A DNA stretch of 40,000 nt, taken from positions 8,288,432 to 8,328,431 of the forward strand of contig NC_091561.1 of assembly GCF_042767895.1 (NCBI RefSeq). Reading direction: 5' to 3'. This DNA is from Penaeus vannamei (taxonomy: Eukaryota; Arthropoda; Malacostraca; Decapoda; Penaeidae). Under the pieces are notes generated by a model. The model was not told where the DNA came from and did no database searches. It saw only the letters and a list, made by a program, of their open reading frames with translations. Numbering within the stretch: position 1 is the stretch's first letter; each line of letters starts with the position of its first letter. The position numbers were made by a program, and so were the translations under genes. Below are positions 1 through 12,302 of this stretch, one piece after another.

Positions 1-793
1 ATTTACAATTCACTATGCTGAAACGCCTTCAGTTTTTTGTATCATAGATTTTATTAAGAAAAGAAGTTTGTGATTAATACACTGTTGCAGAGTAGGTGGT
101 ATAGAATGTAATATAAGAATTTTCTAGATCGATAGCTAGATAAGATTGTTAGACATATAAATAAATAAATAATACATACATAGAACAATAGTAAAAGAGA
201 AGAATGAATAGATAAGTATGTATAAACAGATAGTAAATAGTATTGGTTATATTAATATACAGTAGATAAGAACTTCATTGTAAACCCATAAGAACAGTTG
301 ATTTTTATTTTTACTATGGTTTAAACTTTCCTACTGGGAACCAATATGATAGGGTTTTCATATATATCTTTATATGGCAATGCTGGATTTATTTTGAATG
401 CATTTAAGTGCATGATTTTTTAGGAGTCACAGACTTAAATATTTTTTAAGTATTTTTATAAGAAATGCATGTTTGACATTTTCTAAGCACTTTCAACAGG
501 TAAAAAGGATAAATAAATACAATTTGATAAACAAATGAATGGAAAATACCTGTTCATGGTTCCAGTATCAAAATATGTATTTGGATATTTTATGGACATG
601 CAGTGATGAATAAAACAATAGCAAGAGAGTGCATGGGTTCCTATGCACATAAATTTCACACAGTCCTAATATCATGAACCTTTCCATGGAATGTTATTGG
701 ATAGAGGATTGATTGTCAATATTTTCTCTTTTATTCGGACATGTTGATTTGAATATCAGTTTTTATTTATTACCGAACATACAATTTTCTGTA

Positions 794-1475
<682 letters not shown>

Positions 1476-1559
1476 TTTTCATGTCTCTTTGCTTCAAATT
1501 CAAATCAGAGTCGGTTCCATATCCATGTGCACATAGGGGATAGGTTTGTAGAGAATCTT

Positions 1560-1750
1560 GGTAATTAAGCCGTGGGATGATGTGGCAGTGTGGCCAGTTC
1601 CTTTCCTCCCCAACCTTGACCCCAGCATGCTGACGTCAGCATATTAGTGCTCATTCACAGCTTACTCGACTGAAAGGGGCAGCCGGGAGTGAACCTAGGA
1701 CCATACGATTGCAAAGCCAGCGCTCTACCTCTGAGCGATGCCACCTCCAT
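1560..1750 (-). mobile_element. tRNA-derived SINE or tRNA-like pseudogene
   Basis: On the - strand, 1743-1680 reads like a tRNA body. It has an A-box-like stretch (TCGCTCAGAGG, about 1728-1738) and a good B box (GGTTCACTCCC, 1685-1695), separated by the usual spacing. The anticodon arm does not pair properly and no CCA-type acceptor pairing is seen, so it is not a working tRNA. A tRNA-unrelated body of about 110 bases follows and includes a perfect 16-base palindrome at 1627-1642. This is the layout of a SINE. The family was not identified. Confidence 0.55.
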
Positions 1751-2407
1751 ATTTTGCTTCAGATTACTGTCTGATTCTGTTTGCTATTTGTTAGGTGCCC
1801 AATGTAAAGAATGGACATGCGTGGTATAGTGCTCCTCTAGTTAATAACAATTGTCTATAGATTCCAACACTTTATGTGATAACATTTATTGTTGTTGTGT
1901 TAATGTTTTGCAGTCTCTCTTTGTACTAATATCCTTTCCAATGACTGTCACTCTCCTCTTTGCTCAGAATGTTATGTAATATATTTGAAAGTTACATTTT
2001 ACGAGTACCATCATTTTGGTTAGTATGTTTCTGCAAGGATCATATGTTTTTCTCATTAACATGTATTTTATTTTATTTTATTTTTATTATTATTTTTTTT
2101 TTTGTTAGAGAACATAAACTTTCAGAACAAAAAAGTTGGTGAAAAGTAAGAAGCATAGGAAATCTATGTTTTTCCTGCTGTCAATAATTTGGCAGCAGCA
2201 TCTATGCCACATATATGAGGGTGAAAAGAGACTTAAAACTTACTTTGGACAGTTGTGGTTCTTCATAATTAAGGAATTCTTTAGCACATATAACATAGAG
2301 GAGGCTCAACTGCTAAAGACATGAATGCACGCTACCTGGTATTTGGGTCAAGATAAAAGTATGTGATAACAGGAACAAAGTTCTTAAATACATCCTTTTT
2401 TTTCCAG

Positions 2408-2537
2408 GTTATTTGATGTTGGAGGACAGCGCTCTGAACGAAAGAAGTGGATTCACTGTTTTGAAGATGTGACAGCCATTATCTTCTGTGTGGCCATGTC
2501 AGAATACGATCAAGTGCTGCACGAAGACGAGACTACG
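2408..2537 (+). CDS. Galphao: G-alpha-o exon with switch II (130 bp)
   Basis: The exon begins with the last base of an Arg codon after TTTCCAG and ends with ACG before the donor GTGAGG. It encodes switch II and the following helix (LFDVGGQRSERKKWIHCF, then DVTAIIFCVAMSEYDQV and HEDETT). The reading frame is open and conserved throughout. Confidence 0.97.
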
Positions 2538-3911
2538 GTGAGGCTTTCTGACTCTGTTGAAGAAATTTTGGCAGAACACTTAGGGCTCTTTCTTCCTCCC
2601 TTCTTCCCCTCTTCCTCGTCCCTCTGTGATTCCTCTTCTCTCTCTTTGTGACTGTTCTCTGCCCTTCATCCCTTCTTATTATCTTCTCTCCAGTCTTTTT
2701 TATCCCCTCCATCTCTTCTTCCACCTTCATTCATTCATTTCTATCTTCTTTTTCAATTTATTCATTTTTACCCTTAGCCGAGCCATATTCCCATGCTGCA
2801 TATCTGTAGTTCTAGGATTCTCGTTTGCTGGTTTGAAATTGATGCAAGTGACTAATAAGCTTCATATTCATGACTAATAAGTAGTGATTGCATCATCTCA
2901 CTCAGATTTTCTAATTAGAGGAAAATAAAGTAATGATTATATTAATTAAATGGTCATGAAAGATCCGATGTTGCATATATAATCAACAAATATACTGAAC
3001 CTTTTTTCACCTCTTCCAGAATCGCATGCAAGAATCTCTTAAATTATTTGACTCCATCTGCAACAACAAATGGTTTGGGGATACCTCTATTATTCTTTTC
3101 CTAAACAAGAAAGATCTTTTTGAAGAAAAGATAAAGAAGAGTCCACTTACCATATGTTTCCAAGAATATTCAGGTAAGGTTAACTCTTTCATGATATTAC
3201 AAATATTTTGGGTAATAATTGTATTGTAAGTTGCATATCTGCAGTGTAGAGAAGAATGATAATATTGTGCTTTGGATTTTTGCAATGTACAGATGGATAA
3301 AGTTAGAAAAGAATGGATATAATATCAGACATGTGTGTGCTTTGATAGTTAGTGCCTAAGAAATAGGATGTTTAATTTTGGTGATTAGTTTCATAATGAA
3401 GATATCACTAGAAATGGATTGAAAATTATCTTGAGGTTACCTTAAGATATGAATTTACATTGAAACCTAGTACTAGGTTATGATCTGATCATACAGTATT
3501 ATGAATTCATCAAGGAGATTATATAAAAACTCTCACCTATCACAAACTTCATGAAGAATTACATTGTATGCCATTTTAATGTGGATGATACAAATAACGA
3601 TAATGCTTTGATATGTATGATAGGAATATTAAACTTTATTTTGATAAAAATGGACCATTCTAAGTTGCATACAGATGCATATAACCAGATCAAAATAACT
3701 GATACATTGTTTTTCCCTTCCAGGTGCCCAAGAGTATGGTGAAGCAGCTGCTTACATCCAAGCCCAGTTTGAAGCTAAGAACAAATCAACGTCCAAAGAG
3801 ATCTACTGTCACATGACTTGCGCAACAGATACCACTAACATTCAGTTTGTATTTGATGCAGTAACAGATGTGATCATAGCAAACAACCTACGTGGATGTG
3901 GCCTCTACTAA
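2408..3911 (+). CDS. Galphao: G protein alpha-o subunit, last three coding exons (partial gene)
   Basis: This is the C-terminal part of a heterotrimeric Gi/o alpha subunit, the membrane-associated GTPase that couples receptors to effectors, mainly in neurons. Joining 2408-2537, 3020-3173 and 3724-3911 gives about 157 of the usual ~354 residues. Visible elements are the switch II motif DVGGQ with catalytic Gln at 2427-2429, the G4 motif NKKD at 3104-3115, the G5 motif TCAT at 3816-3827, and the C-terminus GCGLY. The Cys four residues from the end (3897-3899) is the pertussis-toxin ADP-ribosylation site. HEDETT and NNLRGCGLY point to alpha-o and not alpha-i. Exon lengths of 130 and 154 bp match the conserved animal G-alpha-i/o exons. 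The GTP-binding N-terminal half lies upstream of the window. Confidence 0.97.
2538..3019 (+). other. G-alpha-o intron, 482 bp
   Basis: GT-AG intron with donor GTGAGG and acceptor CTCTTCCAG. A C/T-rich stretch lies at about 2590-2760. The short open frames reading through the donor are intronic and have no similarity that I recognise. Confidence 0.93.
3020..3173 (+). CDS. Galphao: G-alpha-o exon with NKKD motif (154 bp)
   Basis: It starts in phase 0 with NRMQESLKLFD and ends one base into a Gly codon before the donor GTAAGG. The guanine-specificity motif NKKD lies at 3104-3115, followed by LFEEKIKKSPLTIC. QEYSG replaces the more usual PEYTG, a small lineage difference. Confidence 0.97.
3174..3723 (+). 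other. G-alpha-o intron, 550 bp
   Basis: GT-AG intron (GTAAGG to CCCTTCCAG) of AT-rich sequence. I see no repeat or additional exon in it. Confidence 0.93.
3724..3911 (+). CDS. Galphao: G-alpha-o terminal coding exon
   Basis: The first two bases complete the split Gly codon. The exon then encodes AQEYGEAAAYIQAQFEAKNK, the TCAT motif (3816-3827), the alpha-5 helix and NNLRGCGLY, and stops at TAA 3909-3911. The C-terminal helix is the main receptor contact of the family. Confidence 0.98.
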
Positions 3912-6900
3912 GTTGCACCGCCTCATCTAGATTGTGTGTTCAGTGTAGAGAAAGATGGTACAGTCGTGGTCTAGCCTCCCACTCCAGATAATAATCTTGC
4001 CTCTCTTGCAAGGAATTAGTCAGGAGAATTGGCTAGTTGTACCTTGTACACCATTATCTCCTCTCCCTTTGGAGAGTTCTAGGCCGAGAATGGCACTGTC
4101 CTGAAGTTTTATCATACGTGTTCATGGTGCGGTCATTGTCATACAGGAACGGATGCCATTAAAGTGATTTCTAGGTGCATAACTGACACAGACCGCTTTG
4201 GCCTTTGTAGCCACCCATTTCTAGATCATGGAAGAATTGCATGAGTGATTATGAATTGAGCTTGTTAAAGACTTTCCAGCCAACCCCACTTGTCTTGTAT
4301 AGTACCAAGTTTAATTATCACTTCCTTACCAAATGAAGCCTTACAGTTCTCGTTATCTGGTACAAGTTCGATAAAAAACAAATGTTGATGATTTTGAATC
4401 AGAAGGAAAAGCTTAAATTACTGGTTCATAGAGATGGAACTTTAATGATTTTGAATTATTTGGTGCTTACCATGCACTGATGAAGAAATGTACTCTAGCT
4501 TTTGATTGATACCTTGAAGCTTTTGATAACCAAAATAAGACATAGCAGTTACCTACCTTAGTGTCTGAGGGAAATGATATATTTTCCAAACCAGTTATAT
4601 GTGCAGATGAGACGTGGATATCAATGAGGGCCCAAAACCTTAATAACAAAAATCCATTGAATGGCCAAACATTGGTGGCTTGGAGCAGTGAGTGTCATTC
4701 TTTCTAGTCATGTCTTTAATCTTAGTCATTTGTCACAAAAGTAAGTGAGTGGAATACAACAATATATGTACACTGGCAGAGTGTGGCGAGGTGATGTACA
4801 GATGTTGCCATTGCTGCTCTATTGTTTTTCTTCTGATATCTTGATTCTAATGGGCCAGGTTTCTAAGATCACCAATATCAAAAGAGAATGAGAACAAAAC
4901 AAGTTATATTAAATCTGCTCTAACAGCATAGCAGTAAAATTTAGCATAGGATGAAGTTTGGAATGGAGAACATCATTATAAGAAAGATTGAAGTTAATCC
5001 ACACAGATCTCTCATCATGTAAGACTGTTGGTTTAATAGTGATTATCTTGCACCATTATTCATATCACCTGGTGATTGAGACTCCAGCATCCACACTTAA
5101 CCTTAACGATGGTCAAATGTGTATTCTGTGAGGCATGCTTAGTTTGAATGTTGAAAGTTTACTTGACTGATCTGTTATTTTTAACTGCAAAGAACTTACA
5201 ATATCTATTTGATGGTATGTACAACATTGCAGTAGTTGTTCATTCATGTTATTAGTAAGAAAAATTTACTGTAGCATATACGAACCAAGTTTGGTAGTTT
5301 GTTGTAGGTTTTGAGCTGGACTTTGCGAGATTCCTTCTGAAATCCCATCCTCAAAGAAATTCTAAAGCTCTCTAGCCATCCAATTGAACCAACTATCAAA
5401 CTTGGCTTGGTTTGCATGTATAGGTTTTCACTCATGGAGAAAATTATTTAGTAGCAATTCAATATGAACTATAAACAGCAATCACAGGTCTTCATTAGAG
5501 TGGACAAGCGCAAACCACTGGGTACAAAATGCGACAAAAGGGTTTGTCAGACATGTAAATTAAAAGAGACTTGCCTCTATGTACACTTGACATTATGAAC
5601 AATCAGAGCATCCTTAGGATTTGTTCTTTAATCAACTTGAACATATATACCACTTTGATTTAGGTTAGGAGAAGTGGTATACAACATCCAAGTTGCTGAC
5701 TTTGGCCCACGCTTGTATGCATTCCTCAGACTTTTTATCTCCTGTGCTGTGAAAAGATGTAACCATCAGTTCTAATATGAAGAATGTGTCTTCTTATTAA
5801 TTAAAATTATATCTTAGATGATCAGGAATTGGGACCAGTTTTCTGAAGAATCCCTAACCTCTGAGGTTTATATTTTATTAAAAAACTGAAAAGCTCTAAC
5901 AACCGTCATTAGCCAGAATCAAGAACTTGTGTAACTGGCAAATATGTTGATCTGTAATTAGAGTGCATGGTTCAGTAAGAATTAGGTTTCCTTGACTTGT
6001 GAAAAGGAAAACAAATTTTATTAGAGCTATGCCAACTAAAGGTACAGTGATCCACTAAGAAAGTAGACATTGGAATGAACAAGGATCGAGAATGTATCAT
6101 GCGATGCCACAATGGTATCAAAGATTATCTGAGACTGGGGCCAACCTTCCTGGTGGTGTTAGATAAGTAATTAATCTATTTGCTGAGCTTGCCCCACTGC
6201 CAAGAGAAGAAACTAAAGCATCTGATTCACCAGGGAGCTTCTCCTCAGCCTGATGTACTCTCGTTACTGGCTCTGTTTCATTAAAAACTACACAAAGAAT
6301 GAATGATTACCGCAATTACCATGATTATTTTTTTTGCTACTACATATTTTGACTTTACTTGATGTACCAGATCTCTTGCATAAGCCACCCAAGGAGCAAA
6401 TATCCAGTCATCTGCATGGTTCATACAGGTAGGGCTCATTTACAGCCTAACTAGGAATATCTGCTTAATTGGAATATATATAATGATTTAAGCACAAAGC
6501 ACATGCCAAAATACACCCTCTCTCTTGTATTAATTGCATTCTTATAGAGGCATACACACTAAGAAGCAAAGTAAAACACCCACACACTCACACTCACTCT
6601 CACTCTCACACACACTCACACTAACACTCACGCTCACACCCACACCAACAGAGTGAGAGAGGCATACATTTCACTTGCACTTACAGCCTATGAAAATTTG
6701 CCAAACTTAGAAAAAAGAATTATGATAATTGTAAAGTTCTTCAGTCTTTGATGTCTTACTGTTAGGCTTACAGAAACTGCCCACAAGCCGAGTGTTTCAA
6801 AAAAGATTCTGTATCAAAAAATATATAAAAAAATATATGAAAAATAAAAAAAAAGATTGTCAGTATGGTGTTACAATGTAATATCTCTGGGGGTTTAGAA

Positions 6901-7440
6901 AATTAATCAACACTTCACACTTCCTTGTAATATTTAAGTAGGTCATAAAAGTAACCTATTCTTACTGTTTTGAGATAGTAGTATCAGTATTTCAGAAAAA
7001 AAAAGAAAAAAAAAATGATTATGCACAAAGAGACCAATATTGAAATATCCCTCATAAATTACAAGCTGCAATGCAGGGAAGGTTCCGAAGATGTCTAGAG
7101 TAGACTGCATATCCTTGTGTAATGGTGTCCGATTATCATTGGTATTGTAATGTATATGGTATAAAGCCCCATCCTCTCATGTATGGTATAAAAATGACTG
7201 CTCACTTTTGTACAGTGTATTCGCTTCTCTAGCTGGTAATATTAATATTAATTATATTAATGACATATTTACAATTTAAGGAAGAGGAATAGATATCCAT
7301 AATTGTCTCCTCTGAAGAAGTGTATGTTGGCGAGTAATTGTCAAATTGCCTCTGCCCTTTTGGCTGCTGCCGAGAGGGTGAGGCATTTTTATTTATGACT
7401 GACCATTGCTGAATAAATGTAAATTTTATTTGGAGTGTAG
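3912..7440 (+). other. Probable 3' UTR of G-alpha-o
   Basis: No coding sequence is seen between the G-alpha-o stop and the decayed duplicate. AATAAA at 7412-7417 is a plausible poly(A) signal. The block at 7167-7228 recurs downstream of the duplicated pseudogene at nearly the same distance from its end, which supports this stretch being part of the duplicated gene tail. A degenerate CACACT/CTCACA-rich patch lies at about 6572-6650. The exact transcript end cannot be read from sequence alone. Confidence 0.5.
7412..7417 (+). terminator. Candidate poly(A) signal for G-alpha-o
   Basis: AATAAA is followed within about 30 bases by a T/G-rich stretch (TTTTATTTGGAGTGTAG, then a T run). It lies just before the start of the duplicated segment. 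Other AATAAA-like hexamers occur in this AT-rich DNA, so the call is tentative. Confidence 0.35.
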
Positions 7441-7655
7441 AGTTTTTTTCTGCCTTTGATTTTGAAACTGATCGTCAATAACAGGTAAGGCAGCCAACCT
7501 TAATTTTGTTTTTTGTTTTGTTTTGTTTTTTTGCTCTTAGATATATATTTGTTTCTTTATTTTTTATTCACCGTTTTTGTTTAGAGTTTTTAAGATATAC
7601 TTCAAAGCAAGTTGAGGGTTCAGAAACTTACCTTTCTCTTCTCCAAAACCATCAG

Positions 7656-7792
7656 ATCATTTGAAGAGGGATGACAAGGCTGAGAGGGAAAGAAATAGAT
7701 TCTTGTCCTAAAGATGTGACAACCATCATCTGCTGTGGCCATATCTGAATATTATCAAGGTTGCAACCTACAAGCCTGAGGATGAGACCACT
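7656..7792 (+). pseudogene. Pseudo-exon matching the switch II exon
   Basis: The clearest identity is around GATGTGACAACCATCATCTG, which matches the DVTAIIFC coding segment, and GATGAGACCACT before the donor GTAAGT, which matches EDETT. The DVGGQ region is recognisable but carries TGA and TAG codons and a three-base insertion. The block is 137 bp against 130 bp in the functional exon. Confidence 0.9.
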
Positions 7793-8223
7793 GTAAGTTG
7801 TTAAAGTTGTGATGACAGTTCATTATTTTATTCAAAATTCTCGTTTGTTTCACTAGTGAGAACAGTAATTTTTTTTTTTTTTTAGTACTCATCTTTGTAT
7901 AGGTTTTCAATTTTGTAATGTACATGACGTAAAAGCTGCAAGATATTGACAAGTTCCAAGAAACTGGCATGGCATGTAATCGATATTTAAAACTGATTAA
8001 AAGAAAAACCATCAATTTTTGTTTTTTGTTACATATATTTTGATTTTCTTTGATGTTATTCTTAGTCCAGAGAAGTTCTCCCTCTCAAATTAATTTTTCT
8101 TAGTAATACATAAGAACAATGGTATTTAGCCATTATTCAACTTACTTTAATACTAGTAACTGTTCAGTAAACTTTTGAAGAGCTTTTAAAATGAATGATA
8201 ATTTTGTAATTTTCTTGTTGCAG

Positions 8224-8352
8224 AACTACATGCAATAATCTCAGAAGTTGATCAACTTAGTCTGCAACAAAGAATGGTATGGAATTGATCATTCTTGTCC
8301 TTGGCAAACAGATTTGGTTTCCACACACCAATATGCTACGCCAAATATACAG
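8224..8352 (+). pseudogene. Pseudo-exon matching the NKKD exon
   Basis: The block follows a TTGCAG acceptor and ends at TATACAG before GTATGT, like the functional TATTCAG before GTAAGG. The segment for NRMQESLKL is present with a TAA at the Glu position. CNNKWFG survives as CNKEWYG. The NKKD segment is degraded (GGCAAACAGATTTG). Confidence 0.88.
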
Positions 8353-8634
8353 GTATGTAAGCATAGAATTACACACTGCATGAAGTGTAAAAATGTGGTA
8401 AAGCTGAGCAGTACTTGGATCACAAATTCAATAAATCGTGCATTTGGGATTAGTTTTAAAAAACAAGCATCATTTAGGTTCAAGATGATTGCAAGTTTTG
8501 CTCAAGTATTATGTATATTGGTTAAGTTTGTGCAAGAATGTCTTTCATTTCATGGAAAGATATACTAATAATGCCTTCATAAGGAGACAGAAAATAATCT
8601 AGAATTATGTTAATGTGTCCCTACTTTTTGGCAG

Positions 8635-8813
8635 AATCCATGGAGTTAAATGAAGCCTTGACAGACATCGAACCTTGATTTGAGTGCAAGAATACGTAAA
8701 AAGCATGAAAATCTTTAGCCACAATGATTTTGCTACAAGTACCCTTCAGTTTGCTTTTTAGTTGGTATGAGGAGCATCAAAGCAAACAACCTTCGGATAT
8801 TGTGGCTTATACT
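8635..8813 (+). pseudogene. Pseudo-exon matching the terminal exon
   Basis: After a TTTGGCAG acceptor the block follows the functional exon to its end, including GAAGCC (EA), GATTTGAGTGCAAGAAT (QFEAKN), GCTACAAGTACC (AT-DT), TTCAGTTTG and AGCAAACAACCTTCGG (ANNLR). It then ends at a one-base-shifted TGTGGCTTATAC (CGLY). TGA and TAA codons interrupt it. Confidence 0.9.
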
Positions 8814-11800
8814 GTGTTTTTTTGTGTATCTTCCAGCCTCTAGATAAGGGTGGTTATTTATTCTATAATGGCATCCCCATCCTATTTACCGGGTGTTATT
8901 CTTGGGTTAAAATTTGGTGTTTATTTGCTACATGATGCAGGATACTCATGATTTTATAATAAATGGTAATTAATGTAATGGTAGACACTGCAGTGAGGTT
9001 GGCTGAATATGTATGATTCCTCTGTAATAGACCTAACGACAGTTCCCAGTCCAGTTAAATGAAAAAGATAGAAAAGGGAAGAACAGAAGGAGTAACAAGA
9101 TGTGTATGTCAGAAATTAATATTTATTTTTTTATAGGTATAGAAATATTCTACATGTTAATAAAGAAAAAATCAATAGCTTAAGTAAATATTGGAAGTAT
9201 TGCTGGGAAATATACAATCTTTGTGTTTAATTCATGTTTAATTCTAGTGTATTGTCTTCAGTGCTTACTTTTAAAGTAGATGAAATTTCAGGACAGTTGA
9301 ATTCTACACTAAGAATACATTAGTAAGAAAAGATATAGTGGAAGGCCATTAAGTCACAATATTTTGTGGAAAACCGAGTTTTAATAGGTATGTCCTCTAA
9401 TATGAAGACTTCAAATTGCGTAGATGATATAGCATATCTGTTCTGATTAAGATATCTTTACAATCAGAGTGGAAATATCAATGATGAATGTTTTTCTTTT
9501 AGAAACTTTTGATCAAAATGATTCATGTAATAGCTTTTTCTAAAACAATGCCATCATGGATCAGATGTTCACCACATTTTTGTCTGTTTCTTTTATTGTA
9601 CTTTGTAATTGGCTATTATTCAGGTTGATTTCTGAAAAAAATATATCTGCAGGCCCATCTACACTACAAAGGCCACATGTGGTGCTTGTGCATGCCACTC
9701 ATCAGTTTCAAATCATGGTGACAGAGTAAAGTGTAGACTGCTGACCAACAGTTTGGGCAGTTCACACTGTACTGACTACAATGTGTATAGTAAGTGTGAG
9801 TGACAGACGCACATGTAAGCTGACCATAACTTTCTGGCATGCAGTTTTCCCAGATAATAAGGAACTTTAAGAATGATGTTCACCAATGTATAGTAATGTG
9901 CATAATTATGTGATAAATCCTGAGATTTATGGATCATTATCAATGTTGTACTCATTCCCCACTGTTGTAAGTGAAATGTTTACTTTCGTTCTGTACCACT
10001 AGGCTGTAGGTGACAGGTATCTCTGTGCAAACATATCAACCACTTACGAACTACCCCAGTCAGGGACGGTGCTTAGGTTGTTCATGTCTGCACTGTTATT
10101 TCCCCAAGTACACACCATTGCCATGCTGGAACACCACAGGTGGACAATGATAATGTAGGTGGACATTTAGTCTTTCTAGTCAATTTGATTTTAAGTAAAA
10201 AATGCAACTCAAAGAAAATTACCTGAAGTGTACCCAAGGAAATTAATTCCATATAATCAACTAGAATTGTCTGTAACACTGCTGCTCAAGGAAGGACTGG
10301 TCCATCTGGGACTTTTTTAAACTGAATTCGGCATATCCATAGTAAAACATTTGTTTACATACATTTGATATTATGATACTTTGCAACTCCACTGGAAAAT
10401 ACTGAAACCTGGGTTAATGTTAGTACTTGCTAATGTAGCTGATGAACTTGCCTTTCTAAGCAGTGAAGATTTAGTGGTTTCCATAAATGAAAATTGTATT
10501 GTCAAATACAATACATTATCACATCCATTCTGGGTACAACTGCTTTTTTTTGTTCTTGCTAATGCAATACCACTATCTGCAGTAATTCTTGACAGAGCAG
10601 AATTATAACTCAGTTTTTAAAGTGTTGTTTTTCAGTTTGGTATGTATATTTTTCCAAGTAATGGAAAATAGTAAATATACCAATGATTACACCTGACTAA
10701 ATATACCAATGATTACACTCGACTAAACATACCAATGATTACACCTGTTTCATTGGCATTAGTAAGAAATTTGCCATGCAGACTACTAGTAGCCCTTCAT
10801 CTCCAGGTGTTGGTAACTAACATGTCATTAATTTTAAATGTATCCTAAACTGGGACCAGTAACTGTGTATTGTAGTTTTGCAAGCCAACATTTTCATCTT
10901 TCATATGAAATTAAACAACACACACAGAAGAATCAAAATATGGTTGAAATATCTTTATTCAAACAGACGTCCATTTCTGTAGAAAAATATAGACTGCACC
11001 TCCATGGGTAATTGTAGTGTGCTTTGAGACAGTTCATTTAACATTTAGGTACAGATTACAACCAAATTTTAGTGCTTTGAGGACTCTTGGTTGTGACTAT
11101 ACTAACAAAGGCTGAAGATGTATCTCAGCTTCTTGCTACAATTTTTAATGAGGTAAATAGTGTTAACAGAGAAATGGACCCAAGCAGAGAAACAAATATT
11201 TACTTCATCTATATATTAATATAACTCATCATACTATCCATTTTTATTATTAACTTGGAAATAGATTTTCTTTTTTGCTATCTCATACAGGAAATTAGAA
11301 CAGATATCACTGTAATTTACTTAAGCTAAACCTTTTACCATGGCAAAACATGTGCATAAGAGTATAGTCTCAAAGAATTAACAGAATTGAACACTTAACA
11401 ATATTTTATTCAAATTCACAATATTTATAGTGAATATTTATTTAAAATGCAAAATTGTTTTACACTGAATTTTAGAACTTAAAGGGATAATTTTTTTTTT
11501 CTTTTTTGGGGAGGGAGTTTTCTCTTCATGTAAGATGTCTTTCTGAATGACCATTGCCACTGGAGAGAGTAACTGTGCAATGGCATAGCATGGCTGTCTG
11601 ATAAAAATTTTCACCATTCTAGTGTGAGCAACTGCATTGTCAGATTTAAATGCTTGTATAGTTAGCTATTATATTCTTTGTCAAAGCTCTGTCTGTATAC
11701 CTAGGTAATAAGACTTTGCCAACCCCAAGAAGTATAACCGGAGAATGAATGATAAGGTTGGAAAATCCCTTGTTGAAATAAAAACAGCACAGTAGTAGAG

Positions 11801-12300
11801 AAGGTTCCATCATTTTTCTGTAGTTGTCAGCTTAATAATCATATATATTTAAAATTAATGTCAAATGACCCATCCTCTCATGAAAAAATATGTTAAATGC
11901 TCAGTTTTGTACAGTGTTCTGCCTGAGTAGGTTGTAATGCACTAATTGTACTTAGGTTACAGCACAGTTTAGTTAAATTGTGATATAGTTTTGTCAAGGT
12001 ATCAACAGCCTCTTTAGGATATAGTGTAGAAGCTCCTGAGGTGAATATTGTACCTTACTGATTCAGCATAGACAACACTCAGTTTGTATCAGACTGGATA
12101 TGAATGAAGTGAATGTCATTTATTTTGTTTGCAGCTTTTTACTAACCTTTCAATTTTTTTTTATGCATTCAAACAATCTTTAGATTGTCACTGGAGTAAA
12201 TTATGCAGAAAGAAAATACAACAGAAAAACAGTCATGGTCTCACTCTCAGACTGAAGGAATTACAGTAATCATAATAATTTATTTATACGTGTGTTTTGA
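8814..12300 (+). other. Decayed duplicate of G-alpha-o 3' UTR plus unassigned sequence
   Basis: No gene is recognised here. The block at 11868-11923 (CCCATCCTCTCATG, about 40 bases, then TTTTGTACAGTGT) matches 7167-7228 with nearly the same internal spacing, and GAAGGTTCC precedes both. The block lies about 3,060 bp after the pseudogene end, against about 3,260 bp for the functional gene, so the duplicated unit probably included most of the 3' UTR. The rest has diverged too far to align by eye. Confidence 0.55.
10674..10748. repeat. 26-bp tandem repeat, three copies
   Basis: The unit TACCAATGATTACACCTGAC plus the linker TAAATA occurs three times with a strict 26-base period. CAATGATTAC starts at 10681, 10707 and 10733, with single-base differences between copies. 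Confidence 0.9.
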
Positions 12301-12302
12301 AC

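Larger units (their letters stand above)
7656..8813 (+). pseudogene. Decayed tandem copy of the last three G-alpha-o exons
   Basis: Three blocks at 7656-7792, 8224-8352 and 8635-8813 align in order with the three functional exons at 2408-2537, 3020-3173 and 3724-3911. Each block is still bounded by an AG acceptor, and the first two by GTAAGT and GTATGT donors, so the copy arose at DNA level and not from a spliced mRNA. Readable remnants include DVT-II-C, EDETT, a NYMQ start to the second block, LVCNKEWYG, and a frameshifted CGLY end. Stop codons occur in all three blocks, along with small insertions and deletions; the second block is about 25 bp shorter than its source. EDETT marks the source as alpha-o. 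It cannot encode a G-alpha tail. Confidence 0.93.

Noticed and set aside
1680..1750. Functional tRNA gene on the - strand
   Set aside because: The B box is good, but the anticodon stem does not pair, the A box is off consensus and no acceptor-stem pairing is seen.
8248..8568. 106-codon open frame near 8.4 kb
   Set aside because: It overlaps the second G-alpha pseudo-exon in a different frame and runs on into intron-like DNA.
10381..10608. 75-codon open frame in the decayed UTR region
   Set aside because: There is no recognisable domain or splice context, and the length is within chance expectation.
10954..10959. AATAAA on the - strand as the end of another gene
   Set aside because: No - strand coding sequence is recognisable upstream of it, and the region appears to belong to the duplicated G-alpha-o tail.
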